A stretch of DNA of 64,000 nucleotides from JAXMCI01 sp046349435. Its GTDB lineage: Bacteria > Pseudomonadota > Alphaproteobacteria > Dongiales > Dongiaceae. The DNA is taken from the NCBI GenBank assembly GCA_046349435.1, contig JAXMCI010000040.1, forward strand, positions 1 to 64,000. The letters run 5' to 3'. A program made the translations under genes and the position numbers. Of this stretch, positions 32,889-44,015 are shown one piece after another (the stretch's first letter is position 1; each line of letters opens with the position of its first letter). The notes beneath the pieces are model-generated. The model was given only the letters and a program-made list of their open reading frames with translations, was not told the DNA's origin and did no database searches.

Positions 32889-34907
32889 TCAGGCCCGCCG
32901 GCGGCGCCGGCGGCCCTCCTCGGCAGGGGCCGTGGCCTCCTTCGGAGCGGGCAGCGTCACCGCCTTGGCCAAGTTCGGGTACGGCGCGGTCTTGTGCGGC
33001 AGCGCCATGGCCTGCACGAAATGCTCCTGGAAGCGCGGCTCGATCGCGGTCTCGACCTTCTCGACCTGCTTCACCACGCGGGCGATCTCGTCGCGCGCCT
33101 TGAGGTTCAGCAGCGCGATGCGGGCGCCGGTGCCCGCCGCGTTGCCGGCCGAGGTGACCTTGGCGAGGTCGCAGTCGGGGATCATGCCGAGCACCATCGC
33201 GTACTTGACGTCGATGTGGCTGCCGAAGGCGCCGGCCAGCGTGATGCGGTCGACCGTCTCGACGCCCATATGGTCCATCAGCAGCCGGGCGCCGGCATAG
33301 AGCGCCGCCTTGGCGAGCTGGATGGCGCGGACGTCGTTCTGGGTGATGCGCAGCACCGGCTCGCCCTCGCGCAGCAGGTAGGAGAAGGTGCGGCCCTCCG
33401 GCTGGATGCGCGGGCTCACCGCCGCCATGCCGCCGTCGATCACCCCGTCCTGCGTCAGGATGCCGGCGAGGTACATCTCGGCCAGCGCCTCGATGATGCC
33501 GGAGCCGCAGATGCCGGTGACGCCGATGTCCTTCGTCTCCTCGGCGAAGCCCGGCTCGTCCGACCATTTGTCGGAGCCGATCACCTTGAAGCGCGGCTCC
33601 AGCGTCGCGCGGTCGATGCGGACCCGCTCGATGGCGCCGGGCGCGGCGCGCTGGCCGCAGGAGATCTGCGCCCCCTCGAAGGCCGGGCCGGTGGGCGAGG
33701 ATGCCGCGAGCAGCCGGTGGCGGTTGCCGAGCACGATCTCGGCATTGGTGCCGACATCGACGATCAGCGTCATCTCGTCGACCTGGTGCGGCGCCTCCGA
33801 CAGGATGACGCCCGCCGTGTCGGCGCCGACATGGCCGGCGATGCAGGGCAGCACGAAGATCCGCGCATTGGGGTGGATGCGCAGGTCGATCTCGGTCGCC
33901 CACAGGGTGATGGCGCCGTCGGTGGCGAGCGCGAAGGGCGCGCCGCCGAGCTCCAGCGGGCTGATGCCGAGCAGCAGGTGGTGCATGATCGGGTTGCCGA
34001 CGAAGGTCACCTCGAGGATGTCGGTGACCTCGATGCCGGCCTCGACCGCGACGCGCGCGGCCAGCGTGTTGACCGCGTCGCGCACCGCCTTGGTCATCTC
34101 GGCGTCGCCGCCGGGATTCATCATGACGTAGGAGACGCGGCTCATCAGATCCTCGCCGAAGCGGATCTGCGGGTTCATCAGCCCGGCCGAGGCGACCACC
34201 TCGCCCGAGGCGAGGTCGCAGAGATGGGCGGCGATGGTGGTCGAGCCGACGTCGATGGCGAGCCCGTAGGCCTTCTCGTGGAAGCCCGGCCAGACGGCGG
34301 TGATCTGGCGCCCGAGATGGATCGCCACGGTGGCCGTCCAGCCGGCCTTGCGCAGGGCGGGCTGCAGCTTCTGGATGACGCGCAGGTCGCAGTCGAGCTC
34401 GCCCAGGCCCCATTGCTGCTGCAGCGCCTTGATCAGCCGCTGCAGGTCGCCGGTCGGGTCGTGCATGTCGGGCTCGGCGACCTCGACATAGTGCAGCCGG
34501 ACCACCGGATCGAGCTCGATGGCGCGCATCTCGGCGCGCTTGCGCACCACCTGCTTGTGCACCTGGCTGTCGGGCGGCACGTCGATGACGACGTCGCCCT
34601 GCAGCAGGGTGGAGCAGCTGAGCCGCCGCCCGGGCTGCAGGGTGCGGCGCTCGGCATAGCGCGCCTCGACCGCGCCGAAGGCCGAGAGATGGTCGCGCGA
34701 GGAGGTGACGCCGAGCTTGGCGAAGCTGCCCTCGCTGACCTCGACCTGGCAGCGGCCGCAGATGCCGCGGCCGCCGCACACCGAGTCGATGTCGACGCCG
34801 AGGCTGCGCGCCGCGCTCAGCACCGGGGTGCCGAGCGGGAAGCGGCCGCGCCGCCCCGAGGGCATGAAGACGATCAGCGCATCCTGGTGTCTGATGTCGT
34901 CGGGCAA
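32889..34907 (-). CDS. Corrinoid reactivating protein, RamA-like (DUF4445/ASKHA with N-terminal ferredoxin)
   Basis: A 672-residue protein expected to reduce and reactivate the cob(II)alamin form of a corrinoid protein at the cost of ATP. The N-terminal [2Fe-2S] ferredoxin-like domain has Cys ligands in CGGRGICGRC and a later SCST. The ASKHA (actin-like ATPase) part has AIDVGSTTIAAHL, IVDVGTNAEIV and TLAGAFGSH; GVTGICGSGIIEAL is also family-typical. I prefer the TTG at 34907, which follows GGAG by 6 bp; an ATG at 34940 lies inside a palindromic repeat and has no Shine-Dalgarno site. Last gene of the C1-transfer operon. Confidence 0.9.
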   Translation of the reverse strand: MPDDIRHQDALIVFMPSGRRGRFPLGTPVLSAARSLGVDIDSVCGGRGICGRCQVEVSEGSFAKLGVTSSRDHLSAFGAVEARYAERRTLQPGRRLSCSTLLQGDVVIDVPPDSQVHKQVVRKRAEMRAIELDPVVRLHYVEVAEPDMHDPTGDLQRLIKALQQQWGLGELDCDLRVIQKLQPALRKAGWTATVAIHLGRQITAVWPGFHEKAYGLAIDVGSTTIAAHLCDLASGEVVASAGLMNPQIRFGEDLMSRVSYVMMNPGGDAEMTKAVRDAVNTLAARVAVEAGIEVTDILEVTFVGNPIMHHLLLGISPLELGGAPFALATDGAITLWATEIDLRIHPNARIFVLPCIAGHVGADTAGVILSEAPHQVDEMTLIVDVGTNAEIVLGNRHRLLAASSPTGPAFEGAQISCGQRAAPGAIERVRIDRATLEPRFKVIGSDKWSDEPGFAEETKDIGVTGICGSGIIEALAEMYLAGILTQDGVIDGGMAAVSPRIQPEGRTFSYLLREGEPVLRITQNDVRAIQLAKAALYAGARLLMDHMGVETVDRITLAGAFGSHIDVKYAMVLGMIPDCDLAKVTSAGNAAGTGARIALLNLKARDEIARVVKQVEKVETAIEPRFQEHFVQAMALPHKTAPYPNLAKAVTLPAPKEATAPAEEGRRRRRRA

Positions 34908-34929
34908 TGGGAACTCCGGTGGGAAGCCT

Positions 34930-35937
34930 TCAATTGTCATTGCCGGGCCTGACCCGGCAATCCAGGGCGGCCGCACGATGGATGCCCGGGTCAAGCCCCA
35001 TAGGCGCTAGGTTAGGTCTGGCATGGCCTCGGAATCGACTGGAGCTGTTCTCGCGGCCGCCGCGGCGGCCGGCGCCCTCGTCGCCCGCGGCCGCGGGCTC
35101 GCGGAACTTCTGGATCCAGCGCATGCAGTTGGGATCGTGGCCCATCGCCACGTCGGCGCCCATGATCGCCGTCATCTCCTCGGCATGCAACGGGTTGGTG
35201 ATGGCCGAGGTCATGCCGGCGCCGATCGCCATGGAGAGGAACGCGGCGTTCATGCCGTGCCGGTTGGGCAGGCCGAAGCTGAAGTTCGACGCGCCGCAGC
35301 TGGTGTTGACCTTGAGCTCCTCGCGCAGCCGGCGGATCAGGTGGAAGACGGCGCGGCCGGCCTGGCCGAGCGCGCCGATCGGCATGACCAGCGGGTCGAC
35401 CACCACGTCGGAATAGGGGATGCCGTAGTCGGCGGCGCGCTGCACGATCTTCTTGGCGACCTCGAAGCGGACGTCGGGATCCTCGGAGATGCCGGTCTCG
35501 TCGTTGGAGATGGCGATCACCGCGCAGCCGTACTTCTTGACCAGCGGCAGCACGACCTCGAGCCGCTCCTCCTCGCCGGTCACCGAGTTGAGCAGCGGCT
35601 TGCCCTTGTAGACGGCGAGCCCGGCCTCGAGCGCAGCCACGATCGAGCTGTCGATGGAGAGCGGCAGGTCGGTCAGCGACTGCACCAGCTGGATGGTCTC
35701 GGCCAGGATGCGCGGCTCGTCGGCCATCGGGATGCCGGCATTGACGTCGAGCATGTGGGCGCCGGCCTCGACCTGGGCCAGCGTGTCGGCCTGCACCCGG
35801 CTGTAGTCGCCGGCCGCCATCTCGGCGGCGAGCAGCTTGCGCCCGGTCGGGTTGATCCGCTCGCCGATGATGCAGAACGGCCGCTCGAAGCCGATCACCA
35901 CCTCCCGGGTGGCCGAGCTGACGACGGTGTCGGTCAT
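34930..35937 (-). CDS. Methyltetrahydrofolate:corrinoid methyltransferase-like protein (DHPS fold)
   Basis: A 335-residue pterin-binding (dihydropteroate synthase fold) methyltransferase, like AcsE/MtvA-type proteins that move methyl groups between tetrahydrofolate and a corrinoid protein. Conserved parts are IIGERINPTGRK, GAHMLDVNAGIP, LPLSIDSSIVAALEAGL, LLNSVTGEEERL, DVVVDPLVMPIG and NTSCGASNFSFGLPNR. The last 25 or so residues are translated from a family A repeat (34934-35000). The natural C-terminus is probably nearer the basic stretch after FREPAAAGDEG. Confidence 0.88.
   Translation of the reverse strand: MTDTVVSSATREVVIGFERPFCIIGERINPTGRKLLAAEMAAGDYSRVQADTLAQVEAGAHMLDVNAGIPMADEPRILAETIQLVQSLTDLPLSIDSSIVAALEAGLAVYKGKPLLNSVTGEEERLEVVLPLVKKYGCAVIAISNDETGISEDPDVRFEVAKKIVQRAADYGIPYSDVVVDPLVMPIGALGQAGRAVFHLIRRLREELKVNTSCGASNFSFGLPNRHGMNAAFLSMAIGAGMTSAITNPLHAEEMTAIMGADVAMGHDPNCMRWIQKFREPAAAGDEGAGRRGGRENSSSRFRGHARPNLAPMGLDPGIHRAAALDCRVRPGNDN
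34934..35000 (-). repeat. Dispersed palindromic repeat, family A, copy 2
   Basis: Reverse-orientation copy that lacks the outer arm on its 35000 side. It encodes the C-terminal tail of the methyltransferase and contains an in-frame ATG for the next gene. Confidence 0.85.
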
Positions 35938-36944
35938 GGTGCGATCTTCTCCTTGGCCGGGCGGCGCTGGGCGCGCGGGCGGCGGTCCTGCATGATGCCG
36001 GATGCGGTGATGATTTCCGAGACGAACTCTTCCTGGCGGTAGGCCATGACGTGGACGCCGGCCACGCCGTCGATCTCGCGGATCTCCTGGATCAGCTCGA
36101 CGCAGAGCTGCTTGCCCTCGCGCTTCTGGTCCCGGGCGCCCTCCAGCCGGGCGATGACGGGATCGGGGATGTGCACGCCGGGCACGTTGCTGCGCATCCA
36201 GCGCGCCGTCTTGGCCGAGGCGAGCGGCCCGACGCCGACCAGGACGAAGGCCTTGTCGGTCAGCCCGAGGTCGCGCGCCTGGTCCATGAAGCGGCGCAGC
36301 AGCGGCAGGTCGTAGCAGTACTGGGTCTGGATGAACTGGGCGCCGGCGGCGATCTTCTTGCCCATGTGCAGCGCCCGGTAGTCGTAGGGCGGCGCGAAGG
36401 GGTTGGCGGCGGCGCCGATGAAGACCTGCGGCGGCTGGGTGATCTTGCGGCCGGAGAGGAAGCGCCGCTCGTCGCGCATGGTGCGGATGGTCTCGAGCAG
36501 CGAGATCGAATCGAGGTCGAAGACCGGCTTGGCGCCGGGCTGGTCGCCGGCCTGCACGCCGTCGCCGGTGAGGCAGAGGATGTTGGCGACGCCCATCGCC
36601 GCGGCGCCCAGCACGTCGCCCTGGATGGCGATGCGGTTCCGGTCGCGGCAGGAGATCTGCATGATCACCGCGTAGCCGACGCGGGTCAGCAGGCTGCAGA
36701 TGCCGACGCTCGACATGTGGGTGTTGGCGCCCGACGCGTCGGTCGCGTTGATCGCGTCGCAGACCTCGGAGAGCACCAGCGCGCGCTCGTAGACGTCGCG
36801 CGGATCGGCCGAGTCCGGCGGGTTGAGCTCGGCGGTGACGGCGAACTTGCCGGAGCGCAGCACCCGCTCCAGCCGGCCGCGCGAGCTGTGGCCGGGCAGC
36901 GGCGGCAGCGGATCGCCGGGATCGACCAGGCGCCCGTCAGTCAT
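35934..36944 (-). CDS. Methylenetetrahydrofolate reductase family protein (MetF-like)
   Basis: A 336-residue TIM-barrel flavoprotein of the MTHFR family that interconverts methylene- and methyl-tetrahydrofolate. Motifs are FAVTAELNPPDSADP, AINATDASGANTHMSS, CRDRNRIAIQGDVLGAAAMGVANILCLTGDGV and GAQFIQTQYCYD. It overlaps the methyltransferase gene by 4 bp. It differs from the biosynthetic MetF in its operon context and its partner MTHFR_C protein. Confidence 0.9.
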   Translation of the reverse strand: MTDGRLVDPGDPLPPLPGHSSRGRLERVLRSGKFAVTAELNPPDSADPRDVYERALVLSEVCDAINATDASGANTHMSSVGICSLLTRVGYAVIMQISCRDRNRIAIQGDVLGAAAMGVANILCLTGDGVQAGDQPGAKPVFDLDSISLLETIRTMRDERRFLSGRKITQPPQVFIGAAANPFAPPYDYRALHMGKKIAAGAQFIQTQYCYDLPLLRRFMDQARDLGLTDKAFVLVGVGPLASAKTARWMRSNVPGVHIPDPVIARLEGARDQKREGKQLCVELIQEIREIDGVAGVHVMAYRQEEFVSEIITASGIMQDRRPRAQRRPAKEKIAP

Positions 36945-36967
36945 GGGGCACGCTCATCGGCCGCGGC

Positions 36968-37468
36968 TCACTTCGCCTTCGCGGCGGCCGGCTTGGCCTT
37001 GCCGGCGGCGGGCGGCGCCGGATCGGGCGCCTTCTCGCGCACCATGCGCAGCCAGGCCGAGCTGCCCTCGAGGTTGCGCTCGACCGGCTTCTGCACGGTC
37101 AGGATGGTCATGCCGTCCGCCATGCGCTGGGCGCCCTCCCAGGCCTGCACCCAGACGCACTTCATCTCCGGCTTCACCTCGCAATGCCCGTTGGCGCGGA
37201 CCCCGCCGCAGGGCCCGTTGCGCAGGTTCTTCGGGCAGTTCATCGGGCAGGACATGCCGGTCGCGCTCAGCGCGCAGCGGCCGCACATCTGGCAGTCGAA
37301 GAGCAGCCCCTTGAGGCCGCGCTCCACCGCCGCCACCGGCCGCTCCAGCCGCTGCCAGCCGACCCGGCGCAGGACCGGCGCGAGCCGCACCAGTCCCGCC
37401 TCGAGCCCGTCATAGAGGCGCTCCATCAGCCGGGCGCGGCGCACCGACCAGAGGCGGACGGAATACAT
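36968..37468 (-). CDS. MTHFR C-terminal-domain (MetV-like) iron-sulfur protein
   Basis: A 166-residue protein with eight cysteines clustered at residues 59-104 (CQMCGRC; SCPMNCPK; PCGG; HCEVKPEMKC), matching the MTHFR_C family. In acetogens the equivalent MetV subunit carries iron-sulfur clusters and pairs with MetF. The C-terminus is alanine/lysine-rich and low in complexity. The neighbouring MetF-like proteins are its probable partners. Its ATG overlaps the stop of the upstream MetF-like gene by 1 bp. Confidence 0.85.
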   Translation of the reverse strand: MYSVRLWSVRRARLMERLYDGLEAGLVRLAPVLRRVGWQRLERPVAAVERGLKGLLFDCQMCGRCALSATGMSCPMNCPKNLRNGPCGGVRANGHCEVKPEMKCVWVQAWEGAQRMADGMTILTVQKPVERNLEGSSAWLRMVREKAPDPAPPAAGKAKPAAAKAK

Positions 37469-38403
37469 CAGGCGGCGGCGCGGCGGGCCAGCAGGCCGGA
37501 CCCGGCGATCGCCTCGGCGATCGCCGCCTCGCCGCGCGGCGACATCAGGTGGGCGCCGGCGACGCCCTCGATCTCGGACAGCTCCTGCAGCAGCTCGACG
37601 CAGATGCGGGTGCCCTCGGCGCGCTGGTCGGCGGCACCCTCGAGCCGGGCGATCAGGCTCTCCGGCAGGCGCACGCCCGGCAGGTTGGCGAGCATCCAGC
37701 GGGCCGAGCGGGCCGAGGCGATCGGCCCGATGCCGACCAGCATCCTGAGCTGCGGCAGCAGCCCGTGGTCGCCGAGCGCCGCGAGGTAGCGGCGCAGCAG
37801 GGCCATGTCGAAGCAGAACTGGGTCTGCACGAAGTCGGCGCCGGCGGCGAGCTTGGCGGCGAGCCCGGTCGGCTGCCAGCCGGCCGGCGGATCGAGCGGG
37901 CTGTCGGCGGCGCCGATGAAGAGGCGGGGCCGCGGCTCGACCGGGCGGCCCGAGGGCAGCATCCCCTCGTCGCGCAGCTTGCGCGCCGTGGCCATCAGGG
38001 CGCGGCCGTCGATGTCGTGCACCGCCTTGGCCTCGGGCTGGTCGCCCTTGGTGATGTCGTCGCCATGCAGGCAGAGGATGTTGGAGATGCCGAGCGCGGC
38101 GGCGCCGAGCAGGTCGCCCTGCAGGGCCAGCCGGTTGCGGTCGCGCATGGTGAACTGCAGCACCGGCTCGATCCCGGCCTGCAGCAGCAGCGCGGCCGCC
38201 GGCAGCGCGCCCATATGGGCCCGGGCGCCGGCCCCGTCGGTGACGTTGACCGCGTCGGCCAGGCCGGCGAGGCAGGAGGCGCGGGCCAGCAGCGGCCCGG
38301 CGCCGGCGGCGTCGGGCGGCGAGGTCTCGGCGGTGAGGGCGAACTGGCCCCGCCGGAGCACGGCCTCGAGCCGGCCCGGGTGGTGCGGATGGAGGTCGCT
38401 CAT
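37468..38403 (-). CDS. Second methylenetetrahydrofolate reductase family protein
   Basis: A 311-residue paralogue of the MetF-like protein at 35934: FALTAETSPPDAAG, AVNVTDGAGARAHMG, MRDRNRLALQGDLLGAAALGISNILCLHGDD and GADFVQTQFCFD. Two MetF-like proteins in one operon suggest a heteromeric complex or distinct folate steps. The start overlaps the upstream stop (ATGA). Confidence 0.88.
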   Translation of the reverse strand: MSDLHPHHPGRLEAVLRRGQFALTAETSPPDAAGAGPLLARASCLAGLADAVNVTDGAGARAHMGALPAAALLLQAGIEPVLQFTMRDRNRLALQGDLLGAAALGISNILCLHGDDITKGDQPEAKAVHDIDGRALMATARKLRDEGMLPSGRPVEPRPRLFIGAADSPLDPPAGWQPTGLAAKLAAGADFVQTQFCFDMALLRRYLAALGDHGLLPQLRMLVGIGPIASARSARWMLANLPGVRLPESLIARLEGAADQRAEGTRICVELLQELSEIEGVAGAHLMSPRGEAAIAEAIAGSGLLARRAAA

Positions 38404-38708
38404 GAATCCTTCGCGTCGAGGCCGCCGGCCGCCACGGCGCGGTCGAGCCGGTCGTCCGGCCACTCCGCCTCGAGCCGGGCGGCCGCTTCCGTGGCCTCCG
38501 CCTCGAGATCGTCGCCGCAGGGGACCGGGTCGGCGCGCCGCCATTCGGCGAGATAGGAGTCGGTGTCGCGCAGCTTGGCGCGCATCGCGGCGCGGTCGAT
38601 CGCCTTCTCGAAGCGCTCGGCGAGCTGGCGCTTGGCGGCGGTGCGGCCGCGCTTGACGATCACCTGGGCCGGGATGTCCCGCCAGTAGACGACGACGAGA
38701 TCGGCCAT
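38400..38708 (-). CDS. Small 'virulence factor' family protein (PF13769-like)
   Basis: A 102-residue protein: MADLVVVYWRDIPAQVIVKRGR, then a helical acidic C-terminal part (RDTDSYLAEWRRADPVPCGDD). The family name is historical; its members recur next to corrinoid/folate C1 genes, so a role in that pathway is more likely than virulence. Overlaps both neighbours by 1-4 bp. Confidence 0.75.
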   Translation of the reverse strand: MADLVVVYWRDIPAQVIVKRGRTAAKRQLAERFEKAIDRAAMRAKLRDTDSYLAEWRRADPVPCGDDLEAEATEAAARLEAEWPDDRLDRAVAAGGLDAKDS

Positions 38709-39343
38709 CAGTGCCGTTCCTCCGCAATCCCGCTCATGAAGTCCGCCATCTCGCCATAGCCGCTGAAGCGGTACTCGTAGGCGAGGCCGAGCCGCGCCGC
38801 GGCGGCGCGCGCCGCGGTCCGCAGCCCGGCATCCTCGATCTGGGCGAGGTAGACGAGCCGGCTGTAGTTGCCGAAATAGTCGTCGCGCAGCTCGGGATGC
38901 CGGTCGAGCCCGAGCCCGGCGATGATCAGCCGCTCGAAATGCCGGACCAGGTAGTCGGTCAGGAAGAAGCAGCCGGGCTCGGCGTCGGTCAGCGCGGTGA
39001 AGTCGGCGGTGCCCATGTAGAACTGGTAGCAATGCGGGCCGGGAATGCGCTCGACGCCTTCCTCGGCCAGCACCGCGTCGAGCTGGCCGCCGGTGCCGCA
39101 ATCGCCGTAGAGCACGTAGAGCCGCTCGTACCGGTCGCGGTTGGCCCGGATCTTGTCGCGCACCGCCGCCGGGATCTTCTGCGGCGTGTTGTGGAAGCCC
39201 GCCGGCAGGCAGGTGACCTCCATGTCGCGCCAGCCATGCGCCTCGATCAGCGCCAGCATCTCGCGCGCCAGCGCGCCGCAGCCGATCAGCAGCGTGCCGC
39301 GGCGGGCGGCCGGAGGAGATGGGCTGTCGGCGCCGGTCATCAT
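38708..39343 (-). CDS. DUF1638 domain protein
   Basis: A 211-residue protein of the DUF1638 family: TLLIGCGALAREMLALIEAHGW, LPAGFHNTPQKIP, YVLYGDCGTGGQLD, RIPGPHCYQFYMG and FFLTDYLVRHFERLI. The conserved cysteines and histidines could bind metal or a corrinoid. Members commonly occur in corrinoid methyltransferase operons; biochemical role unsettled. First gene of the operon. Upstream of its ATG I see a 10-bp palindrome (CCGATATCGG, 39346-39355) but no clear Shine-Dalgarno site. Confidence 0.82.
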   Translation of the reverse strand: MMTGADSPSPPAARRGTLLIGCGALAREMLALIEAHGWRDMEVTCLPAGFHNTPQKIPAAVRDKIRANRDRYERLYVLYGDCGTGGQLDAVLAEEGVERIPGPHCYQFYMGTADFTALTDAEPGCFFLTDYLVRHFERLIIAGLGLDRHPELRDDYFGNYSRLVYLAQIEDAGLRTAARAAAARLGLAYEYRFSGYGEMADFMSGIAEERH

Positions 39344-39752
39344 GGCCGATATCGGTATGGGGCGCCCCCGATCAAGGCTGCGCCGGCCGCGACGGCAGTC
39401 GGCCGATTTGCGACGGGCGATGGCGGCACCAGGACAGCCGGCGCCGGCCCCGACGAGCCGCGCAGGTCATGGCTGGCGCACGCACACCGGTGCGCGGAGG
39501 CGCGACGGTGTTGTCGCTCAATCTTTACAATAGATGCCTTGCCGCCTTGCGCAGCGCAGCCTTACCTTCGCGTCTCGTGTGGGTGGGGTAGCGATGCGCC
39601 AGGGTTCCGGCCCGGAGCCCGCCTGCGGCCGAAGGCCCAGGCACCCGGCTCGACTGTCCGAGGCGGCGCGCGTTCCAGCAGTCCGCATCAGGCCGGGCAG
39701 CCGTCCCCCTGCCCCCGGCGATCCGCACGACAGGGGTGCGGCGGATGGAGGG
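39344..39752. other. Divergent intergenic region, 409 bp
   Basis: It separates the C1 operon (minus) from the kinase operon (plus). It holds an AT-rich patch (39519-39533), several GC palindromes and no convincing promoter pair. I searched for a cobalamin riboswitch on the minus strand and saw none. Confidence 0.5.
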
Positions 39753-40288
39753 ATGATGCGGAACCGGACGAAGGCTTTCCTGCGCGGGCTGGCGGTGCTC
39801 GCCGCGCTCGGCGCGATCCTGCTGGCCGGCGGGACGAGCCGCGCCGCCGATGCGCTGCCCCAGCCGACCGGCAAGGTGATCCTGACGGTGAGCGGCGCGA
39901 TCGACCGGACCAACGCCCCCGGCAAGGCCCGGTTCGACCTCGCCATGCTGCAGGCGCTCGGGCTGCAGCAGATCACCACCACGACCAACTGGACGGACGG
40001 CAAGCAGGTCTTCGAGGGCGTGCTCGCCCGCAAGGTTCTGGAGGCGGTCGGCGCCCGCGGCACCACCGTGGCGGCGGCGGCGATCGACGACTACAGCGTC
40101 GACATCCCGATCGCCGACTTCAGCGAATATCCGGTGCTGCTCGCCCTGACGATGAACGGCACGGCGATGACGGCCAAGGACAAGGGGCCGGTCTGGATCG
40201 TCTATCCGCGCGACGACTATCCGGCGCTCGCCGACCCCAAGATCGACCTGCGCTGGGTGTGGCAGCTCAAGGCCCTCGTCGTGAAGTG

Positions 40289-40289
<1 letters not shown>
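39753..40289 (+). CDS. Exported molybdopterin-oxidoreductase-fold protein lacking the cofactor cysteine
   Basis: A 178-residue exported protein: signal peptide (FLRGLAVLAALGAILLAGGTSRA), then a short version of the sulfite-oxidase-type molybdopterin domain (KVILTVSGAIDRTN; FDLAMLQALG; VDIPIADFSEYPVLLAL; GPVWIVYPRDDYP). No cysteine is present in the mature part, so it probably does not bind molybdenum cofactor catalytically. Such proteins often precede sensor kinases and may act as accessory sensors. Start is ATG 39753 or 39756, right after GGAGGG. It overlaps the kinase start (TGATG). Confidence 0.75.
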
Positions 40290-42998
<2,709 letters not shown>

Positions 42999-43018
<20 letters not shown>

Positions 43019-44015
43019 GCGCTGCTCTCCTCCCGCCGGCCGCCGCGCGGCGGGCGATCGGGAACAGCTCCCAGCCGAAGCGGTCGGCCACCAGGCTCCA
43101 CAGCCCCTGCCGGGCGCCCAGCATGATGGCGATGGCGGCGGCGCCGAGCAGCATCAGGTAGAGCCCGCCGAGATCGGCCAGGCTCTGGCGCAGCAGGAAG
43201 TAGAGGATGGTGCCGACGATCGGCCCCTCGACCCGGCCGATGCCGCCGATCACCGTGATGAAGATGACCACCGCGGTCCAGTCGTTGACGCTCATCCCGG
43301 CGTCGGGCGAGATGCGCAGCTTCTGCAGGAAGATCAGCGCGCCCGCCATGCCGGTGCCGGCCGCCGCCAGGACGTAGACGGCGAGCTTGAGGCGGAGCAC
43401 CGAGACGCCGCTGCTCGCCGCCGCCAGCTCGTTGTCGCGGATCGCCGTCAGGGCGAGGCCGAAGCGCGAGCGCAGCAGCAGCAGGATGCCGCCCAGCACC
43501 ACGACCATCAGCAGCAGCGCGGTGCCGTAGATCAGCCATTCGCGCTCCTGCCGCGAGGCCGCCATGCCGGTGACGATGGCCGCCGGCAGGCTGATGCCGG
43601 AGCCGCCGCCGAGCGCCGAGACCTGCGCCGCGCCGAGGCGGAAGACCTCGGCCACCACCCAGGTGCCGATGGCGAAGTAGGCGCCGCGCAGCCGGAACAC
43701 CAGCCCGGCCACCGGCAGCGCCGCCAGCGCCGCGGCGAGCCCGGCCAGCGGGATCGCCAGCAGCGGCGGCACGCCGGCGAAGATGCAGAGCGCGAAGAGG
43801 ACGTAGCCGCCGAGCCCGACGAAGGCCTGCTGCCCGGCCGAGACCAGCCCGGCATAGCCGGCCAGCAGGTTCCACAGGCTGGCCAGCACGACATAGCCAT
43901 AGGCCTGGGTCAGCAGGCTGAGGCCGTTGCGGCTGGCCCAGGCGGGCGCCGATGCCAGCAGCAGCAGGATCGCCGCCGGCAGCAGCCAGAGCAGGCGGCG
44001 GCCGGGCGCGCTCAC
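42999..44015 (-). CDS. Branched-chain amino-acid-type ABC permease (LivM-like)
   Basis: A 338-residue membrane permease of the LivM class, with about ten spans (LLWLLPAAILLLLASAPAWA at the start) and the conserved LRGAYFAIGTWVVAEVFRL, LTAIRDNELAAASSGVSV and TVIGGIGRVEGPIVGTILY motifs. The GTG start overlaps the LivH-like stop (GTGA). Its arginine-rich C-terminus overlaps the end of the convergent kinase gene. Confidence 0.9.

Noticed and set aside
39344..39530. Possible cobalamin riboswitch upstream of the corrinoid/folate operon
   Set aside because: I looked on the minus strand for a B12-box-like element and the surrounding helices and saw none; only generic GC palindromes are present.
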